This document shows, piece by piece, positions 1-9,556 of a stretch of 64,000 nt of DNA. Both the position numbers and the translations under genes were made by a program. The notes below the pieces were generated by a model. It made no database searches, was not told the DNA's origin, and saw only the letters and a list, made by a program, of their open reading frames with translations. Origin of the DNA: Streptomyces scopuliridis RB72 (lineage in GTDB: Bacteria > Actinomycetota > Actinomycetes > Streptomycetales > Streptomycetaceae); the NCBI RefSeq assembly GCF_000718095.1, contig NZ_JOEI01000033.1, forward strand, positions 1-64,000. The letters are read 5' to 3'. How positions within the stretch are numbered: the first letter of the stretch is position 1; each line of letters begins with the position of its first letter.

Positions 1-154
1 ACGGCCGGGCCGCCTGTGCGGGCAGTGAAGGGGGGCGCGCAGGGGTCGTGTCCGGGACACTAAAGCGTGATTTGTGGCGCACGAACGCCCGAACCCATCA
101 TCAGGGCCGCTGCGCGCCGTAAATCATGCCGTCCCGGGCGCGAACCCCGGAGCG

Positions 155-381
155 CACCCCGGCAACAACCCGCAGACGCACCACCGGCCCCCGCCGAAAC
201 TCACCCCCGACCACGACCCCCCGCCGGAGGCGAACCGCGCCACCCGGCAACAACCCGAACCCGACCACCGGCCCCGGGCCACAGACAAACGCACCCCCGA
301 CCACGACCCCCCGCCGGAAGGCGAACCGCGCCACCCGGCAACAACCCGCACCCGGACCACCGGCCCCCGGTCAAAGGCGAG
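155..381. repeat. degenerate tandem repeats of about 85-91 bp downstream of cobT
   Basis: The core ggcaacaacccg recurs at 161, 246 and 337, each followed about 15 bases later by accaccggcccc. The segment from 202 to about 258 recurs almost exactly at 292 to 348. The strand transcribed from cobT is very G-rich here. Bases 1-154 hold no gene I can support; the only structure seen is a short palindrome, GTGTCC-G-GGACAC, at 48-60. All reading frames across 1-403 look like non-coding GC-rich frames. Confidence 0.75.
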
Positions 382-403
382 CGGACCCCGGGCAACGCGC
401 AGC

Positions 404-3400
404 CTATTTCTCCGTGACCCCCGCCGAGTCGAACGTCGCCACCTCGTGCATCGCCCGCGCCGCGCTCTGTACCACCGGGAGCGCCAGCAGCGCCCCCGTG
501 CCCTCGCCCAGGCGGAGGTCCAGGTCGACCAAGGGGCGCAGGCCGAGTTTGTTGAGGGCCGCTACGTGGCCCGGCTCCGCGCTGCGGTGGCCCGCGATGC
601 AGGCCGCCAGGGCCTCCGGGGCGATCGCCCGGGCGACCAGCGCCGCCGCGCCGGCGCTCACGCCGTCCAGGATGACCGGCGTACGCAGCGACGCGCCGCC
701 CAGCAGGAATCCGACCAGGGCCGCGTGTTCCAGGCCGCCGATCGCCGCGAGGACGCCGACCGGGTCGGACGGGTCGGGCTGGTGCAGGTCGAGACCTCGG
801 CGGACGACGTCCACCTTGCGGGCGTGCATCTCGTCGTTGATGCCGGTGCCCCGGCCGGTGACCTCCGCCGGGTCCTGGCCGGTGTAGACGCAGATCAGCG
901 CGGCCGACACGGTCGTGTTGGCGATGCCCATCTCTCCGGTGAGCAGGGCCTTGTTGCCCGCGGCCACCAGATCGCGGGCCGTCTCGATGCCGACCTCGAT
1001 CGCCGCGAGGACTTCCTCGCGGCTCAGCGCGGGCCCCGTCGTGAAGTCGGCCGTACCGGCGCGGACCTTGCGGGGCAGCAGGCCCGGCGTCGCCTGGAGT
1101 TCGCCGGTGACGCCCACGTCGATGACGCAGACCTCCGCGCCCACCTGGGTCGCGAACGCGTTGCACACCGCGCCGCCGCCCAGGAAGTTGGCGACCATCT
1201 GGCCGGTCACCTCCTGCGGCCACGGGGTCACCCCCTGCGCGTGTACGCCGTGGTCGCCCGCGAAGATCGCGACGGCGGCCGGTTCCGGGATCGGCGGCGG
1301 GCAGAGCCGGGACAATCCGCTGAGCTGGGCGGAGATGATCTCCAGCATGCCGAGCGCGCCGGCGGGTTTGGTCATCCGCTTCTGCCGCTCCCATGCCTCG
1401 CCCAGCGCCTTGGCGTCCAGCGGGCGGATTCCGGCGATGGTCTCCTGGAGCAGATCGTGCGGCTCCTCGCCCGGCAGGGCGCGGCGGCCGTACGTCTCCT
1501 CGTGGACGACCCAGGAGAGCGGCCGGCGCTTGGACCAGCCGGCCTGCATCAGCTCGGGCTCGACGGGGAACTCGTCCACGTATCCGACGCAGAGGTACGC
1601 CACTACTTCGAGATGCTCGGGCAGCCCCAGTGCGCGCACCATCTCGCGCTCGTCGAAGAAGCTGACCCAGCCGACGCCGAGGCCCTCGGCGCGGGCGGCG
1701 AGCCACAGGTTCTCCACGGCGAGCGCCGAGGAGTACGGGGCCATCTGAGGCTGGGTGTGCCGGCCGAGGGTGTGCCGGCCGCCGCGCGTGGGGTCCGCGG
1801 TGACGACGATGTTCACCGGGGTGTCGAGGATGGCCTCGATCTTCAGTTCCTTGAACTGCTTGGCCCGGCCCTTGGGCAGCGCCTTGGCGTACGCGTCACG
1901 CTGACGCTGTGCCAGCTCGTGCATGGACCGCCGGGTCTCGGCTGAGCGGATGACGACGAAGTCCCAGGGCTGGGAGTGGCCCACGCTGGGCGCGGTGTGC
2001 GCGGCCTCCAGGACGCGCAGCAGGACCTCGTGCGGGATGGGGTCGGAGCGGAAGCCGTTACGGATGTCCCGGCGCTCGCGCATCACACGGAGCACGGCGT
2101 CGCGTTCGGCGTCGTCGTAGCCGGACGGGGCCGCGGTGCCTTCCTGCGCGACGGGCGCGGGCTCGGGTTCGGGTTCGGCTTCCTCGGGCTGAGGCTCCGC
2201 CTCGGCCTTGGGCTCCGGTACGGCGACGGGCTCCGGTACGGCGACGGGCTCCGGTACGGCGGTGGTCTCCGCGAGCGGTTCCGGTTCCGGCGCGGCTTCG
2301 GGCTCCGGGGCAGGCTCCGGCGCCGGTTCGGGCGCGGACTCCTGGACCGGTGCGGGCTCGGGTTCCGGCGTGGGCTCGGGGGCGGACTCCTGGACCGGCT
2401 CGGGTTCCGGGGCCGGTGCGAGTACGGGCTCTTCCGCCGGCTGCTCGATCTGCTCGGCGGCGGGAGCCGGGGCCTCCTGCGCTTCGGCCGGCTCGACCGA
2501 CACCGCGGCCGGGGCCTCGGCCACGGGGGCGGGCTCCGGCTCCGGCTCGGGGGCAGGTTCCGGCAGTTGCTCCGCGGCGGGCGGTTCGGGGGCGATCGGT
2601 TCGGGCTGCGGCTCCGGCTCGACGACGGCGACCGCCTCGGGCTCCGGCTCGACGACGGCGGCCACCTCGGGCTCCGGCTCGGCCGGGACGGGGACCGGTA
2701 CAGGGACCGGCTCGGCCTGGGCTTCCGGCTCCGGGACGACCGCTTCTGCCGCCGCCTCCGGCGCCACAGCCACGGCCACAGGCTCGGGCTCGGCGGCCGG
2801 CGGCTCGGCCGACCAAGGGGCCCCCGCCTGCGGCGGGATCTCGCTCAGCTGCGGTCCCGCGAGGACGGCGGGCTCCTCGCGCGGGACGTCCAGATACTCC
2901 GGGCCCGTGGTGGCCGGTCCCTGGGCCTGGGCGCGTACCCGGACGGCCTGCGTCGGCGTGCCCGCCGGCCCCCGGTCGGCGAGCGAACGCACCACGCCAC
3001 CCGTCGGGTCGGGCACCGGCGGGCCCATGTGCAGCGGGCGGCGCACCGGCGTCTGGACAGGGGCGGGCGCGGGGGCCGCCACGGGCGCCGGCATACGTAC
3101 GCCGGTGAGATCCACCGAACTGGTGTCCCGGCCTCCGGCCTCGTGCGCGCCCGGCTGGTGCGGGGTCTGCCCGGGCTGCGGCAGGTCCGTCACCTCTTCG
3201 GACACGACCGGGGCCTCGGGCTCCACGGGGGCGGCCGGCTGCTCGAACTCGGCCTGCGCGACCGGAGCCTGCGTCGGCTCGGCGGTGAACTCCGGCTGGG
3301 GCTGGTAGCCGTCCGGCGCCTCGGCCTGGACCTGGGCCACCGGCTCCTGGATCGGCGCCGGCTGTTCTATGGGCGGCATCTGCTGCTGGATCAGGGCCTG

Positions 3401-3700
3401 CTCGGGAACGGCGTACGCCTCGGGCGCCACCGGGGCGTAGCTCTCCGGCGCGGCGGCGTACCCGTCGGGCGTGGCGTACCCCTCGGGCACGGCGTAGGCG
3501 AGGGGCGCCTCACTGGGCACGACCTGGGGGTCGTTCCAGCCGCCCTGGGCGCTCGGCATGAGCAGGAGGTCTTCGTCCTCGGTGACGGGTGCGGAGGGGG
3601 CGAGGTAGGTGTACGCGCCGGGAGCGGGGATGCCCGGCTGCTCCACCATGCCTGCGTTCTCCGGCAGTCCCTCGACCGGGACCTGGCCGGTGTCAGTCAT
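404..3700 (-). CDS. cobT: BluB-CobT fusion: DMB synthase plus nicotinate-nucleotide:DMB phosphoribosyltransferase
   Basis: A 1098-residue protein in three parts. Residues 1 to about 520 are low-complexity, rich in Pro, Glu, Ala and Val. About 523-745 is a nitroreductase-fold BluB domain ([23 protein letters not shown]), the family that breaks down FMN to 5,6-dimethylbenzimidazole (DMB). About 747-1098 is CobT ([10 protein letters not shown]-terminal RLGEGTGA carrying the usual catalytic Glu), which transfers phosphoribose from nicotinate mononucleotide to DMB to make alpha-ribazole phosphate. Together they make and activate the cobalamin lower ligand in the cytoplasm. I chose the ATG at 3700 because GAGGGG precedes it; an upstream in-frame extension to 3883 lacks such a site. 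cobL lies upstream on the same strand. Activity of each domain is inferred from motifs. Confidence 0.9.
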   Translation of the reverse strand: MTDTGQVPVEGLPENAGMVEQPGIPAPGAYTYLAPSAPVTEDEDLLLMPSAQGGWNDPQVVPSEAPLAYAVPEGYATPDGYAAAPESYAPVAPEAYAVPEQALIQQQMPPIEQPAPIQEPVAQVQAEAPDGYQPQPEFTAEPTQAPVAQAEFEQPAAPVEPEAPVVSEEVTDLPQPGQTPHQPGAHEAGGRDTSSVDLTGVRMPAPVAAPAPAPVQTPVRRPLHMGPPVPDPTGGVVRSLADRGPAGTPTQAVRVRAQAQGPATTGPEYLDVPREEPAVLAGPQLSEIPPQAGAPWSAEPPAAEPEPVAVAVAPEAAAEAVVPEPEAQAEPVPVPVPVPAEPEPEVAAVVEPEPEAVAVVEPEPQPEPIAPEPPAAEQLPEPAPEPEPEPAPVAEAPAAVSVEPAEAQEAPAPAAEQIEQPAEEPVLAPAPEPEPVQESAPEPTPEPEPAPVQESAPEPAPEPAPEPEAAPEPEPLAETTAVPEPVAVPEPVAVPEPKAEAEPQPEEAEPEPEPAPVAQEGTAAPSGYDDAERDAVLRVMRERRDIRNGFRSDPIPHEVLLRVLEAAHTAPSVGHSQPWDFVVIRSAETRRSMHELAQRQRDAYAKALPKGRAKQFKELKIEAILDTPVNIVVTADPTRGGRHTLGRHTQPQMAPYSSALAVENLWLAARAEGLGVGWVSFFDEREMVRALGLPEHLEVVAYLCVGYVDEFPVEPELMQAGWSKRRPLSWVVHEETYGRRALPGEEPHDLLQETIAGIRPLDAKALGEAWERQKRMTKPAGALGMLEIISAQLSGLSRLCPPPIPEPAAVAIFAGDHGVHAQGVTPWPQEVTGQMVANFLGGGAVCNAFATQVGAEVCVIDVGVTGELQATPGLLPRKVRAGTADFTTGPALSREEVLAAIEVGIETARDLVAAGNKALLTGEMGIANTTVSAALICVYTGQDPAEVTGRGTGINDEMHARKVDVVRRGLDLHQPDPSDPVGVLAAIGGLEHAALVGFLLGGASLRTPVILDGVSAGAAALVARAIAPEALAACIAGHRSAEPGHVAALNKLGLRPLVDLDLRLGEGTGALLALPVVQSAARAMHEVATFDSAGVTEK

Positions 3701-4045
3701 GTGCGTACCCCTCGCCCATTGGTTCTGCTCCTTCAGCCCTTCCACCGGGGCGCCCGATCCGCGGCGCTTCCGGCGCCCGTCATGAACAACGAGCGTGGGC
3801 GCCGGGCGGCACGAAAGGCCCGCGTCGGCCCTGGTGTCTGGGCTTCCGCGGTCTTTCAGGGCCCTGGCGGTGGTATCCGCCACGGCCCGCTGTGGACTGC
3901 GCCACGTCGCGCGTCCCCCGGTTCTCGCCGTACCACATCAGGGCCCAAAACGGGCCCCTTTTCCGGACATTGACGAACGAAGTAACGAACGCCCGGCTGC
4001 TGTACAACGATCGGCCAGCCTACCCCGCGCGGCGCGGAAGCAGGG
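3701..4045. other. cobL-cobT intergenic region with a terminator-like hairpin
   Basis: This 345-base gap has no supportable gene. At 3941-3962 the + strand reads GGGCCC-AAAAC-GGGCCC followed by CTTTT, which has the form of an intrinsic terminator, yet no + strand gene leads into it. On the minus strand it would lie in the cobT leader. I looked for the GCCACTG-type core of a cobalamin riboswitch on the minus strand and did not see one. Confidence 0.45.
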
Positions 4046-5266
4046 TCAGGGGCCGCTCTCCGGACGCTGTCCGGAGACGAGGAAGACGACGGAGCGCTCG
4101 CGCTCGGACCAGTCGCCGGTGTCGAGGCCGACAGACTGGAGCAGGGCGCACTCCACCTCATATCCCCCTGCCGCCAGGGCCGTTCCCACCGCCTCGGCCT
4201 CGTCGCGGGTGGCCGCGTGGGTGACGATGCGCTCGGGCCTGCGGTCGGCGCAGGCGGTGACCACATCGAGACCGCCGGCGCCGATCCGTACGACATCGGG
4301 CTCGGGCAGCCGCTCCAGTACGTGGGGCGCCCGGCCCTGGACGACCTGGAGCTGTACGCCGGCGCGGCGGGCGGCGGCGGCCGTGCTGGCGCAGGCCCCC
4401 GGCTCGTCGTCCACGGCGATGACCGCGGCGCCGAAGCGGGCCGCCTCGGCGGCGAGTGCTCCGCTCCCGCAGCCGATGTCCCAGACGAGATCGCCGGTAC
4501 GGGCGCCGAGCCGGGCCAGCTGGGCGGCACGCAGCCAGGTCGACTCGCCCTCGTCCAGCTCGATGCCGTACTCCTCGGTGGGCAGCGCCCAGCCGCGTTC
4601 GGCCGGCGGGTATCCGGGGTCGCGGCCGGCGATCCAGCCGCTGCCCGGGGAGACCGCGGTACCGACTCCGCCGATGACGATCACCACGTTCGGATCACGC
4701 CAGACATGGTCGGCGGCCTTGTCGGAGGTGAGGACGGTGACCTGTTCCCGGTCGGTGCCGAGCTCCTCGCAGATGACGAAGGTGCGGTGGATCCCGTCGA
4801 GGAGCAGCGCGAGTTCGGCGGGGCCGGCGCCCGGGGAGGTGAGGACGGCGACCTTGGTGTGCGCCCGGCAGACATTGACGGCGCGGCGGAGCGTACGGCG
4901 GTGGGCGACGACGACTTGGGCGTCGTCCCAGGCCATCCCGGCCCGCGCGAAGGCGCTGGCCACGGCGGAGACCGCGGGGACGACTTCGACCTCCAGGCCG
5001 TGTTCCGGCGCGCGCAGGGTGCGTACGACGCCGAAGAAGCCGGGGTCGCCGTCGGCGAGGACCACGGCGCTGCCGCGGTGCCCGGCGATCCTGCGGGCCG
5101 CGAGGTCGATCGAGCCGAGGCGGATGCGCTCGGCGCCGGGCGGCACCTCGGGGAGCGCCAGATGGTGGGCGGCTCCGGCCACCAGAGTGGCGGCGGAGAG
5201 CGCGGACTTGGCCGCGGCGGTGAGGGGCGAGCCGTCCCAGCCGATCACCGTGACGCGGTCGGCCAT
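4046..5266 (-). CDS. cobL: precorrin-6Y C5,15-methyltransferase (decarboxylating), CbiE/CbiT type
   Basis: A 406-residue enzyme that methylates C5 and C15 of precorrin-6Y and removes the C12 acetate carboxyl, a step in corrin ring synthesis. The N-terminal half (about 1-200) is the CbiE methyltransferase (VTVIGWDGSPL, LADGDPGFFG, EVVPAVSAVASAFARAG). The C-terminal half (about 210-400) is the CbiT class I SAM methyltransferase (LVWDIGCGSGALAAEAAR). The length fits the fused CobL form. GGAG precedes the ATG at 5266 by about ten bases. It sits upstream of the BluB-CobT gene on the same strand, so this is probably a cobalamin locus continuing beyond the window. Confidence 0.93.
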   Translation of the reverse strand: MADRVTVIGWDGSPLTAAAKSALSAATLVAGAAHHLALPEVPPGAERIRLGSIDLAARRIAGHRGSAVVLADGDPGFFGVVRTLRAPEHGLEVEVVPAVSAVASAFARAGMAWDDAQVVVAHRRTLRRAVNVCRAHTKVAVLTSPGAGPAELALLLDGIHRTFVICEELGTDREQVTVLTSDKAADHVWRDPNVVIVIGGVGTAVSPGSGWIAGRDPGYPPAERGWALPTEEYGIELDEGESTWLRAAQLARLGARTGDLVWDIGCGSGALAAEAARFGAAVIAVDDEPGACASTAAAARRAGVQLQVVQGRAPHVLERLPEPDVVRIGAGGLDVVTACADRRPERIVTHAATRDEAEAVGTALAAGGYEVECALLQSVGLDTGDWSERERSVVFLVSGQRPESGP

Positions 5267-5442
5267 CGTCGTCAGTCTCCGTAAGTCGTCTCAAGTGGGG
5301 CGGAAGCGGGGCAGAGGTGGGAGATCGCTGCCGGTGGTCGTGGATCGCGGCCGTCGCGCGGGGCACTGCCCGTACGGTCGTGAGCGCACGGTGAGAGTAC
5401 CTGGCCGGGCCGGGAGGCCGGCCGGGCGGTGGGGGGTGGCCG

Positions 5443-6081
5443 TCAGTTCCAGTCGGTGAAGGACGCGTAGCCCGTCGCGTCCGCCATCTGCTCGGCGACG
5501 CCTTCGAGATCCTCGGGCAGCAGGCTCCAGACGATCAGGTCGGTGCGGATGTCGGTCCAGCCGCCGTCCTCGGTCTGGGTGCGCGCTATCCAGGCGTTGC
5601 GCAGGACGCCCTCGCTGATGCAGCCGATCTTCTGCGCGACCTGCTGGGAGGCCGTGTTGTCGGCGGGGGTGCGCACCTCGATGCGTTCGAACTTCTGGTC
5701 GCGGAAGAGCCACTGGGCGACCGCGAGCGCCGATTCGGTGGCGTATCCCTCACCGCGCGCCCAGGGCGCGGTCACATACGCGGCCTCGGTGGCGAGTGCG
5801 TGCCAGTTGGTGTTCCGCAGCCGTACGACCCCGACGAGCCGCTGGGTGAGGAACTCGGTGACGGCGAACGCGATCCCGCGCCCTTCCAGGCGCTCGGCGG
5901 GGGCGATTCTGCCGATCCACTCCTCGGCGTCTCTTCTCGTATACGGATGAGGGACGGAGGTCCAGGCCGTGACCAGCTCGTCATTCATCATCTCGATGTG
6001 CGCCGGGATGTCCGCCGGCTCGAAGGGGCGCAGCACCAACCGCTCCGTGCTGATGGAAACGTCCGGAAAGGTGGTAGTCAT
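5443..6081 (-). CDS. GNAT N-acetyltransferase, RimJ/RimL-like
   Basis: A 212-residue acetyltransferase of the ribosomal-protein or amino-acid acetylating GNAT subgroup (ISTERLVLRPFEPADIP at the N terminus, then AYVTAPWARGEGYATE, the acetyl-CoA binding motif A, and ASQQVAQKIGC, motif B). The substrate cannot be told from sequence. I chose the ATG at 6081 because GGAG lies just upstream; another ATG in frame at 6093 would add four residues. It stands alone between cobL and the metNIQ operon, on the same strand. Confidence 0.82.
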   Translation of the reverse strand: MTTTFPDVSISTERLVLRPFEPADIPAHIEMMNDELVTAWTSVPHPYTRRDAEEWIGRIAPAERLEGRGIAFAVTEFLTQRLVGVVRLRNTNWHALATEAAYVTAPWARGEGYATESALAVAQWLFRDQKFERIEVRTPADNTASQQVAQKIGCISEGVLRNAWIARTQTEDGGWTDIRTDLIVWSLLPEDLEGVAEQMADATGYASFTDWN

Positions 6082-6169
6082 GCACAGCTCCATGCCTCAG
6101 TCCGTCGTAAATGCACAGCATGCAGCATCGGGTGGCGGATGCGCATGGCCGGGTCCGTACGGATACGGA

Positions 6170-6200
6170 AGCCCCGTACACGACGTGCGTGTACGGGGCT
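6170..6200 (-). terminator. terminator of metNIQ
   Basis: A perfect 13-bp stem (AGCCCCGTACACG and its complement) with a 5-base loop, 29 bases beyond the metQ stop codon. No long T tract follows, as is common in Streptomyces. Confidence 0.8.
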
Positions 6201-6228
6201 CTCGCCGACAGGAACGTTACTGCGGTGA

Positions 6229-7089
6229 CTACTTGGCCGCGCCGAAAGCGGGCACGACCGAGCCCTCGTAGGTGTCCTCGATGTACTTCTTCACCTCGGG
6301 CGAGTTCAGGAGCTTCGCGAGCTTCTCCACCCGCGGGTCCTTCTCGTTGCCGCGCTTGACGGCGAGGAAGTTGGCGTACGGGTTGCCGTCGGCCTTCTCC
6401 AGGGCCAGGGCGTCCTTGGCGGGCTTGAGGTCGGCCTCGATGGCGTAGTTGCCATTGATGACGGCGGCGTCCACGTCGTTCAGGGCGCGGGGCAGCGTGG
6501 CCGCCTCCAGTTCCTTGAACTTCAGGCCCTTGGCGTCCTTGATGTCGGCGAGGTTGGCGTCGGTGCCCGCGCCGTCCTTGAGCGTGATCACACCGTTGTC
6601 CGCGAGCAGCTTGAGCGCGCGGCCCTCGTTGGTGGTGTCGTTGGGGATGGCGACGCTCTGGCCGGCCTTGAGCTCCTTGAGGTCCTTGACCTTCTTGGAG
6701 TAGAGGCCGAGGGGCTCCAGCTCGACATCGACGACGGGCACGATGTCGGTGCCCTTCTTCTTGTTGAAGTCGTCCAGGTACGGCTTGTGCTGGAAGAAGT
6801 TGGCGTCGACCTCGCCGCTCTGGGTGGCGGTGTTCGGCAGGACGTAGTCCGTGAACTCCTTGACCTCCAGCTTGAGACCGTCCTTGTCCGCCAGGTTCTT
6901 CTTGACGAAGTTCAGGATGTCGGCGTGCGGCGTCGGGGACGCGGCGACGACGAGCGGCTTGGAGGTGTCGGCGGAGGCTCCGGCGGCGGACGAGGAGCCC
7001 GGGTCGGAGGAGGTGCCGCAGGCGCTGAGGCCGAGGGCGAGAGCGGCGGTGGCGGCGGCTGCCGCGCTGAACTTGACGGTGGTACGCAC
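6229..7089 (-). CDS. metQ: methionine ABC transporter substrate-binding lipoprotein MetQ
   Basis: A 286-residue NlpA-family protein that captures methionine outside the membrane and delivers it to MetNI. It has an N-terminal signal with lipobox LSAC (Cys about residue 24), so it is anchored by lipid. Family motifs include VAASPTPHADIL and the ANFFQHKPYLDDF segment. The GTG at 7089 is preferred because AGAGG lies upstream; an ATG at 7134 would put an unlikely hydrophilic extension before the signal peptide. It is last in metN-metI-metQ, 73 bases after metI, and a strong hairpin terminator follows. Confidence 0.93.
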   Translation of the reverse strand: MRTTVKFSAAAAATAALALGLSACGTSSDPGSSSAAGASADTSKPLVVAASPTPHADILNFVKKNLADKDGLKLEVKEFTDYVLPNTATQSGEVDANFFQHKPYLDDFNKKKGTDIVPVVDVELEPLGLYSKKVKDLKELKAGQSVAIPNDTTNEGRALKLLADNGVITLKDGAGTDANLADIKDAKGLKFKELEAATLPRALNDVDAAVINGNYAIEADLKPAKDALALEKADGNPYANFLAVKRGNEKDPRVEKLAKLLNSPEVKKYIEDTYEGSVVPAFGAAK

Positions 7090-7162
7090 GAAGAGTGCCT
7101 CTTTCCGGTGATGCGGGTGACGTGGCCCGGACAAGGAGTGCGGGCCTGAGGGTGGAATCGGG

Positions 7163-7834
7163 TCAGGTGGCGGTACGGCCGCGGCGCGCCAGCAGCCGTA
7201 CGACCCCGTCGCCGAGCAGCTGGACCACGGTGACGATCGCGATCAGGACGACAACCGTGGCGATCATGAAGCCGTTCTCGAAGCGCTGGAATCCATAGGT
7301 GACGGCCTTGGATCCGAGCCCCTCACCGCCGACCGCCCCGGCCATGGCCGAGTAGCCGATGAGCACGATGACGGTGGTGGTGACGGCGGACACCAGCGAC
7401 GGCAGGGCCTGCGGCAGCAGCACCTTGCGGACGATGGTGGGGATCGAGCCGCCCATCGCCTGGACGGCCTCGACCAGCCCGTGGTCGACCTCGCGGATGG
7501 CCGTCTCGACGAGTCGCGCGAAGAACGGGATGGCGCCGATCGCCAGCGGCACGATCATCGCGGTGGGGCCGATGAACGTGCCGACGATCAGGGTGGTGAA
7601 CGGGATCAGCGCGATCAGCAGGATCATGAACGGCAGCGAGCGGCCGATGTTCACGATCGCCCCGACGGCCTTGTTGACCACGGCGTTCTGGAGCAGTCCG
7701 CCCTTGTCGGTGAGGACCAGCAGAATGCCGAGGGGCAGTCCGCCGGCGAGGGTGACGAGCGCGGACCACAGCACCATATAGAGGGTGTCGATGGTCCCCT
7801 GGGACAGCAGGGGCTGCATCTCCGACCAGGTCAC
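7163..7834 (-). CDS. metI: methionine ABC transporter permease MetI
   Basis: A 223-residue inner-membrane permease of the BPD_transp_1 fold with about five membrane segments. The coupling-loop motif that docks on the ATPase is visible in EAVQAMGGSIPTIVRKVLLPQ. It forms the pore of the MetNIQ methionine importer. The GTG start at 7834 overlaps the metN stop codon (GTGA), so translation is probably coupled. Confidence 0.93.
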   Translation of the reverse strand: MTWSEMQPLLSQGTIDTLYMVLWSALVTLAGGLPLGILLVLTDKGGLLQNAVVNKAVGAIVNIGRSLPFMILLIALIPFTTLIVGTFIGPTAMIVPLAIGAIPFFARLVETAIREVDHGLVEAVQAMGGSIPTIVRKVLLPQALPSLVSAVTTTVIVLIGYSAMAGAVGGEGLGSKAVTYGFQRFENGFMIATVVVLIAIVTVVQLLGDGVVRLLARRGRTAT

Positions 7835-8916
7835 TTGGCATCTTCCTTCACTGGTGCGGGGCTCTGCGCGGGGACGGTGGCTGCCGCGTCGGCGCCTGTG
7901 TCCGCGTCGTCCACGATCTCGGCCTGGAGACCCTGTTCGCGCAGGAAGCCGATCGGGACGACGTTGTCCTCGTAGGCGCCGGGCAGCTCGATCCGCATCC
8001 GGCCGATCTGCCGCCCGCCGACGGTGTCCATCGCGGCACCCAGGATCGATATGTCGATGTTGTAGGTCCTGGCGAGCTGGGAGATCACCGGCTGGGTCGC
8101 GGCGGCTCCGAGGAAGGTGACGTCGAGGACCGTACGGCCGGGACCCGAGGCCGTACCGCCCACCGGGAACAGCTCCTGCGCCAGCTGCGATCCAGGGGTG
8201 GCGAGCAGTTCGCCGACCGTGCCGGACTCGACGATCCGGCCCTTGCGCATCAGCGCCGCCGAGTCGCAGATCGTCTTCACGACCTCCATCTCGTGCGTGA
8301 TGAGCAGCACCGTCAGACCGAGCTGCCGGTTGAGGTCGCGCAGCAGTTGGAGGATCGAGCGGGTGGTCTCCGGGTCCAGGGCGCTCGTCGCCTCGTCGGA
8401 GAGCAGCACCTTGGGGTTGCCGGCCAGCGCGCGGGCGATTCCGACCCGCTGCTTCTGGCCGCCGGAGAGCTGGGCCGGATACGCCTTGGCCTTGTCGGCG
8501 AGACCGACCAGATCCAGCAGCTCCAGGGCGCGGCGCGTACGTTCCTGGCCCGCCACGCCGAGGATCTCCAGCGGCAGTTCGACGTTGTCCCTGACCGTGC
8601 GGGAGGACAGCAGATTGAAGTGCTGGAAGACCATGCCGATCGAACTGCGCGCCCGGCGCAGCTCCTTGCCCGCCCGCCGGCCGCGGCCGGCGAGTGCGGT
8701 GAGGTCCTGGCCGTCGACGGTGACCGTACCGGCGGTGGGGCGTTCGAGGAGATTGACGCAGCGGATGAGCGACGACTTCCCGGCGCCGCTCTGTCCCACG
8801 ACTCCGAAGACCTCGCCCTCGCGGACATGCAGGTCGACGCCGTCGAGCGCGGTGACTTCACGGCCGCGTGACTGGGCGGACCGGTAGATCTTCGTCAGGC
8901 CCGTAGTAGTGATCAC
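7831..8916 (-). CDS. metN: methionine ABC transporter ATP-binding protein MetN
   Basis: A 361-residue ATPase that powers methionine uptake. Walker A is GQSGAGKSS, the signature is LSGGQKQR, and Walker B is VLLSDEATSALD. A C-terminal NIL (ACT-like) domain of about 100 residues (VLDVTFLGAAATQPVISQL), which in this family binds methionine and inhibits transport, is present. I favour the GTG at 8916, giving a family-like N terminus (ITTTGLTKIY) with GGAA upstream; the ATG at 8928 adds four residues and has a poorer ribosome site. A leader of more than 200 bases carrying a cysteine-rich small ORF precedes it. Confidence 0.93.
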   Translation of the reverse strand: MITTTGLTKIYRSAQSRGREVTALDGVDLHVREGEVFGVVGQSGAGKSSLIRCVNLLERPTAGTVTVDGQDLTALAGRGRRAGKELRRARSSIGMVFQHFNLLSSRTVRDNVELPLEILGVAGQERTRRALELLDLVGLADKAKAYPAQLSGGQKQRVGIARALAGNPKVLLSDEATSALDPETTRSILQLLRDLNRQLGLTVLLITHEMEVVKTICDSAALMRKGRIVESGTVGELLATPGSQLAQELFPVGGTASGPGRTVLDVTFLGAAATQPVISQLARTYNIDISILGAAMDTVGGRQIGRMRIELPGAYEDNVVPIGFLREQGLQAEIVDDADTGADAAATVPAQSPAPVKEDAK

Positions 8917-9144
8917 AGGGGTTTCCATCACTGTCGAGTGCGCGGCGAGGGGTCCGCCGGGCACGGGGCATTCGTCATTCCGACATGGCGCGCTGACGCG
9001 GTGGGTGACCGGGAGGCGACGCACACGGGGGCAGGCACGCTGCGCCGGCCGGCCTTCGGACCATGGCTCTCATGGCCTTACGGGGTACGGACGCGGCTCG
9101 GCCGTCGGGTCTCGCTTCGGGGCGCGAGGCTCAGGCAGGGGCCC

Positions 9145-9231
9145 TCAGTTGGCGCACATTCGACACAGACAACGAGCACCGGGCGTGTGGTTCGCCTCGG
9201 TCGCGGGGGCGCGGTAGCTCGTTGTGGTCAT
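9145..9231 (-). CDS. cysteine-rich leader peptide upstream of metNIQ
   Basis: A 28-codon ORF starting ATG ACC ACC ACG and ending in RCLCRMCAN before TGA. Three Cys codons (TGT, TGT, TGC) occur within seven codons near the end. The stop lies 228 bases before the favoured metN start, on the same strand, and a palindrome lies 39 bases before the start codon. No clear ribosome site is visible, so the transcript may be leaderless or nearly so. Cys-rich leader peptides before sulfur genes are known in actinobacteria; that this one senses cysteinyl-tRNA supply by attenuation is my inference. Confidence 0.6.
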   Translation of the reverse strand: MTTTSYRAPATEANHTPGARCLCRMCAN

Positions 9232-9269
9232 GCCGTAAGTAAAACAGACGTGAGGATGGACGCCTGGGG

Positions 9270-9290
9270 GTTGTCCGTATAGCGGACAAC
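9270..9290. promoter_or_regulatory. 21-bp operator-like palindrome upstream of metN
   Basis: GTTGTCCG-TATAG-CGGACAAC is a perfect 8+8 bp inverted repeat 39 bases before the leader peptide start, and a half-site-like ATACGGACA follows at 9302-9310. Its position suggests a repressor or activator site for the met operon. An IclR-type regulator such as NdgR, which controls methionine and leucine genes in Streptomyces, is a candidate, but I cannot confirm its motif. The rest of 9232-9556 shows no gene. Confidence 0.6.
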
Positions 9291-9556
9291 TTCGCCGCAC
9301 CATACGGACACCTCGTCGAGGTCCACGACGGTCGATGATGGCCCCTATCGGGCGGTACGGATCCCCGCCGCATGGGCCGTGACCTGCGCGGATATCGCCG
9401 AGTCGGGAACGCCCACAACAGTCGGCGTCCGCTCGGAGTGGTCGCGCGCTGTGGTCAAGGCCACGGTCCCGGGTGCTCGGAGCCACCGGGCGCGGAGGCA
9501 CCGGCCTCGCGGGGGCGCGCGCGGCGGGCCTTTCGCCCCGTAATACGCTCGGGCCC

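Noticed and set aside
1976..3973. Very long + strand frames opposite the Pro/Glu-rich region of cobT
   Set aside because: They mirror the repetitive GC-rich codons of cobT and show no family motif, only Arg/Gly/Leu runs.
3701..4045. A cobalamin riboswitch upstream of cobT
   Set aside because: The conserved B12-box core was not found on the relevant strand.
7090..7162. A separate promoter for metQ
   Set aside because: The 73-base gap shows no clear -35/-10 pair, so metQ is taken as part of metNIQ.
8917..9144. A SAM riboswitch before metN
   Set aside because: No S-box or SAM-II type core was seen; the cysteine leader is the only structured signal.
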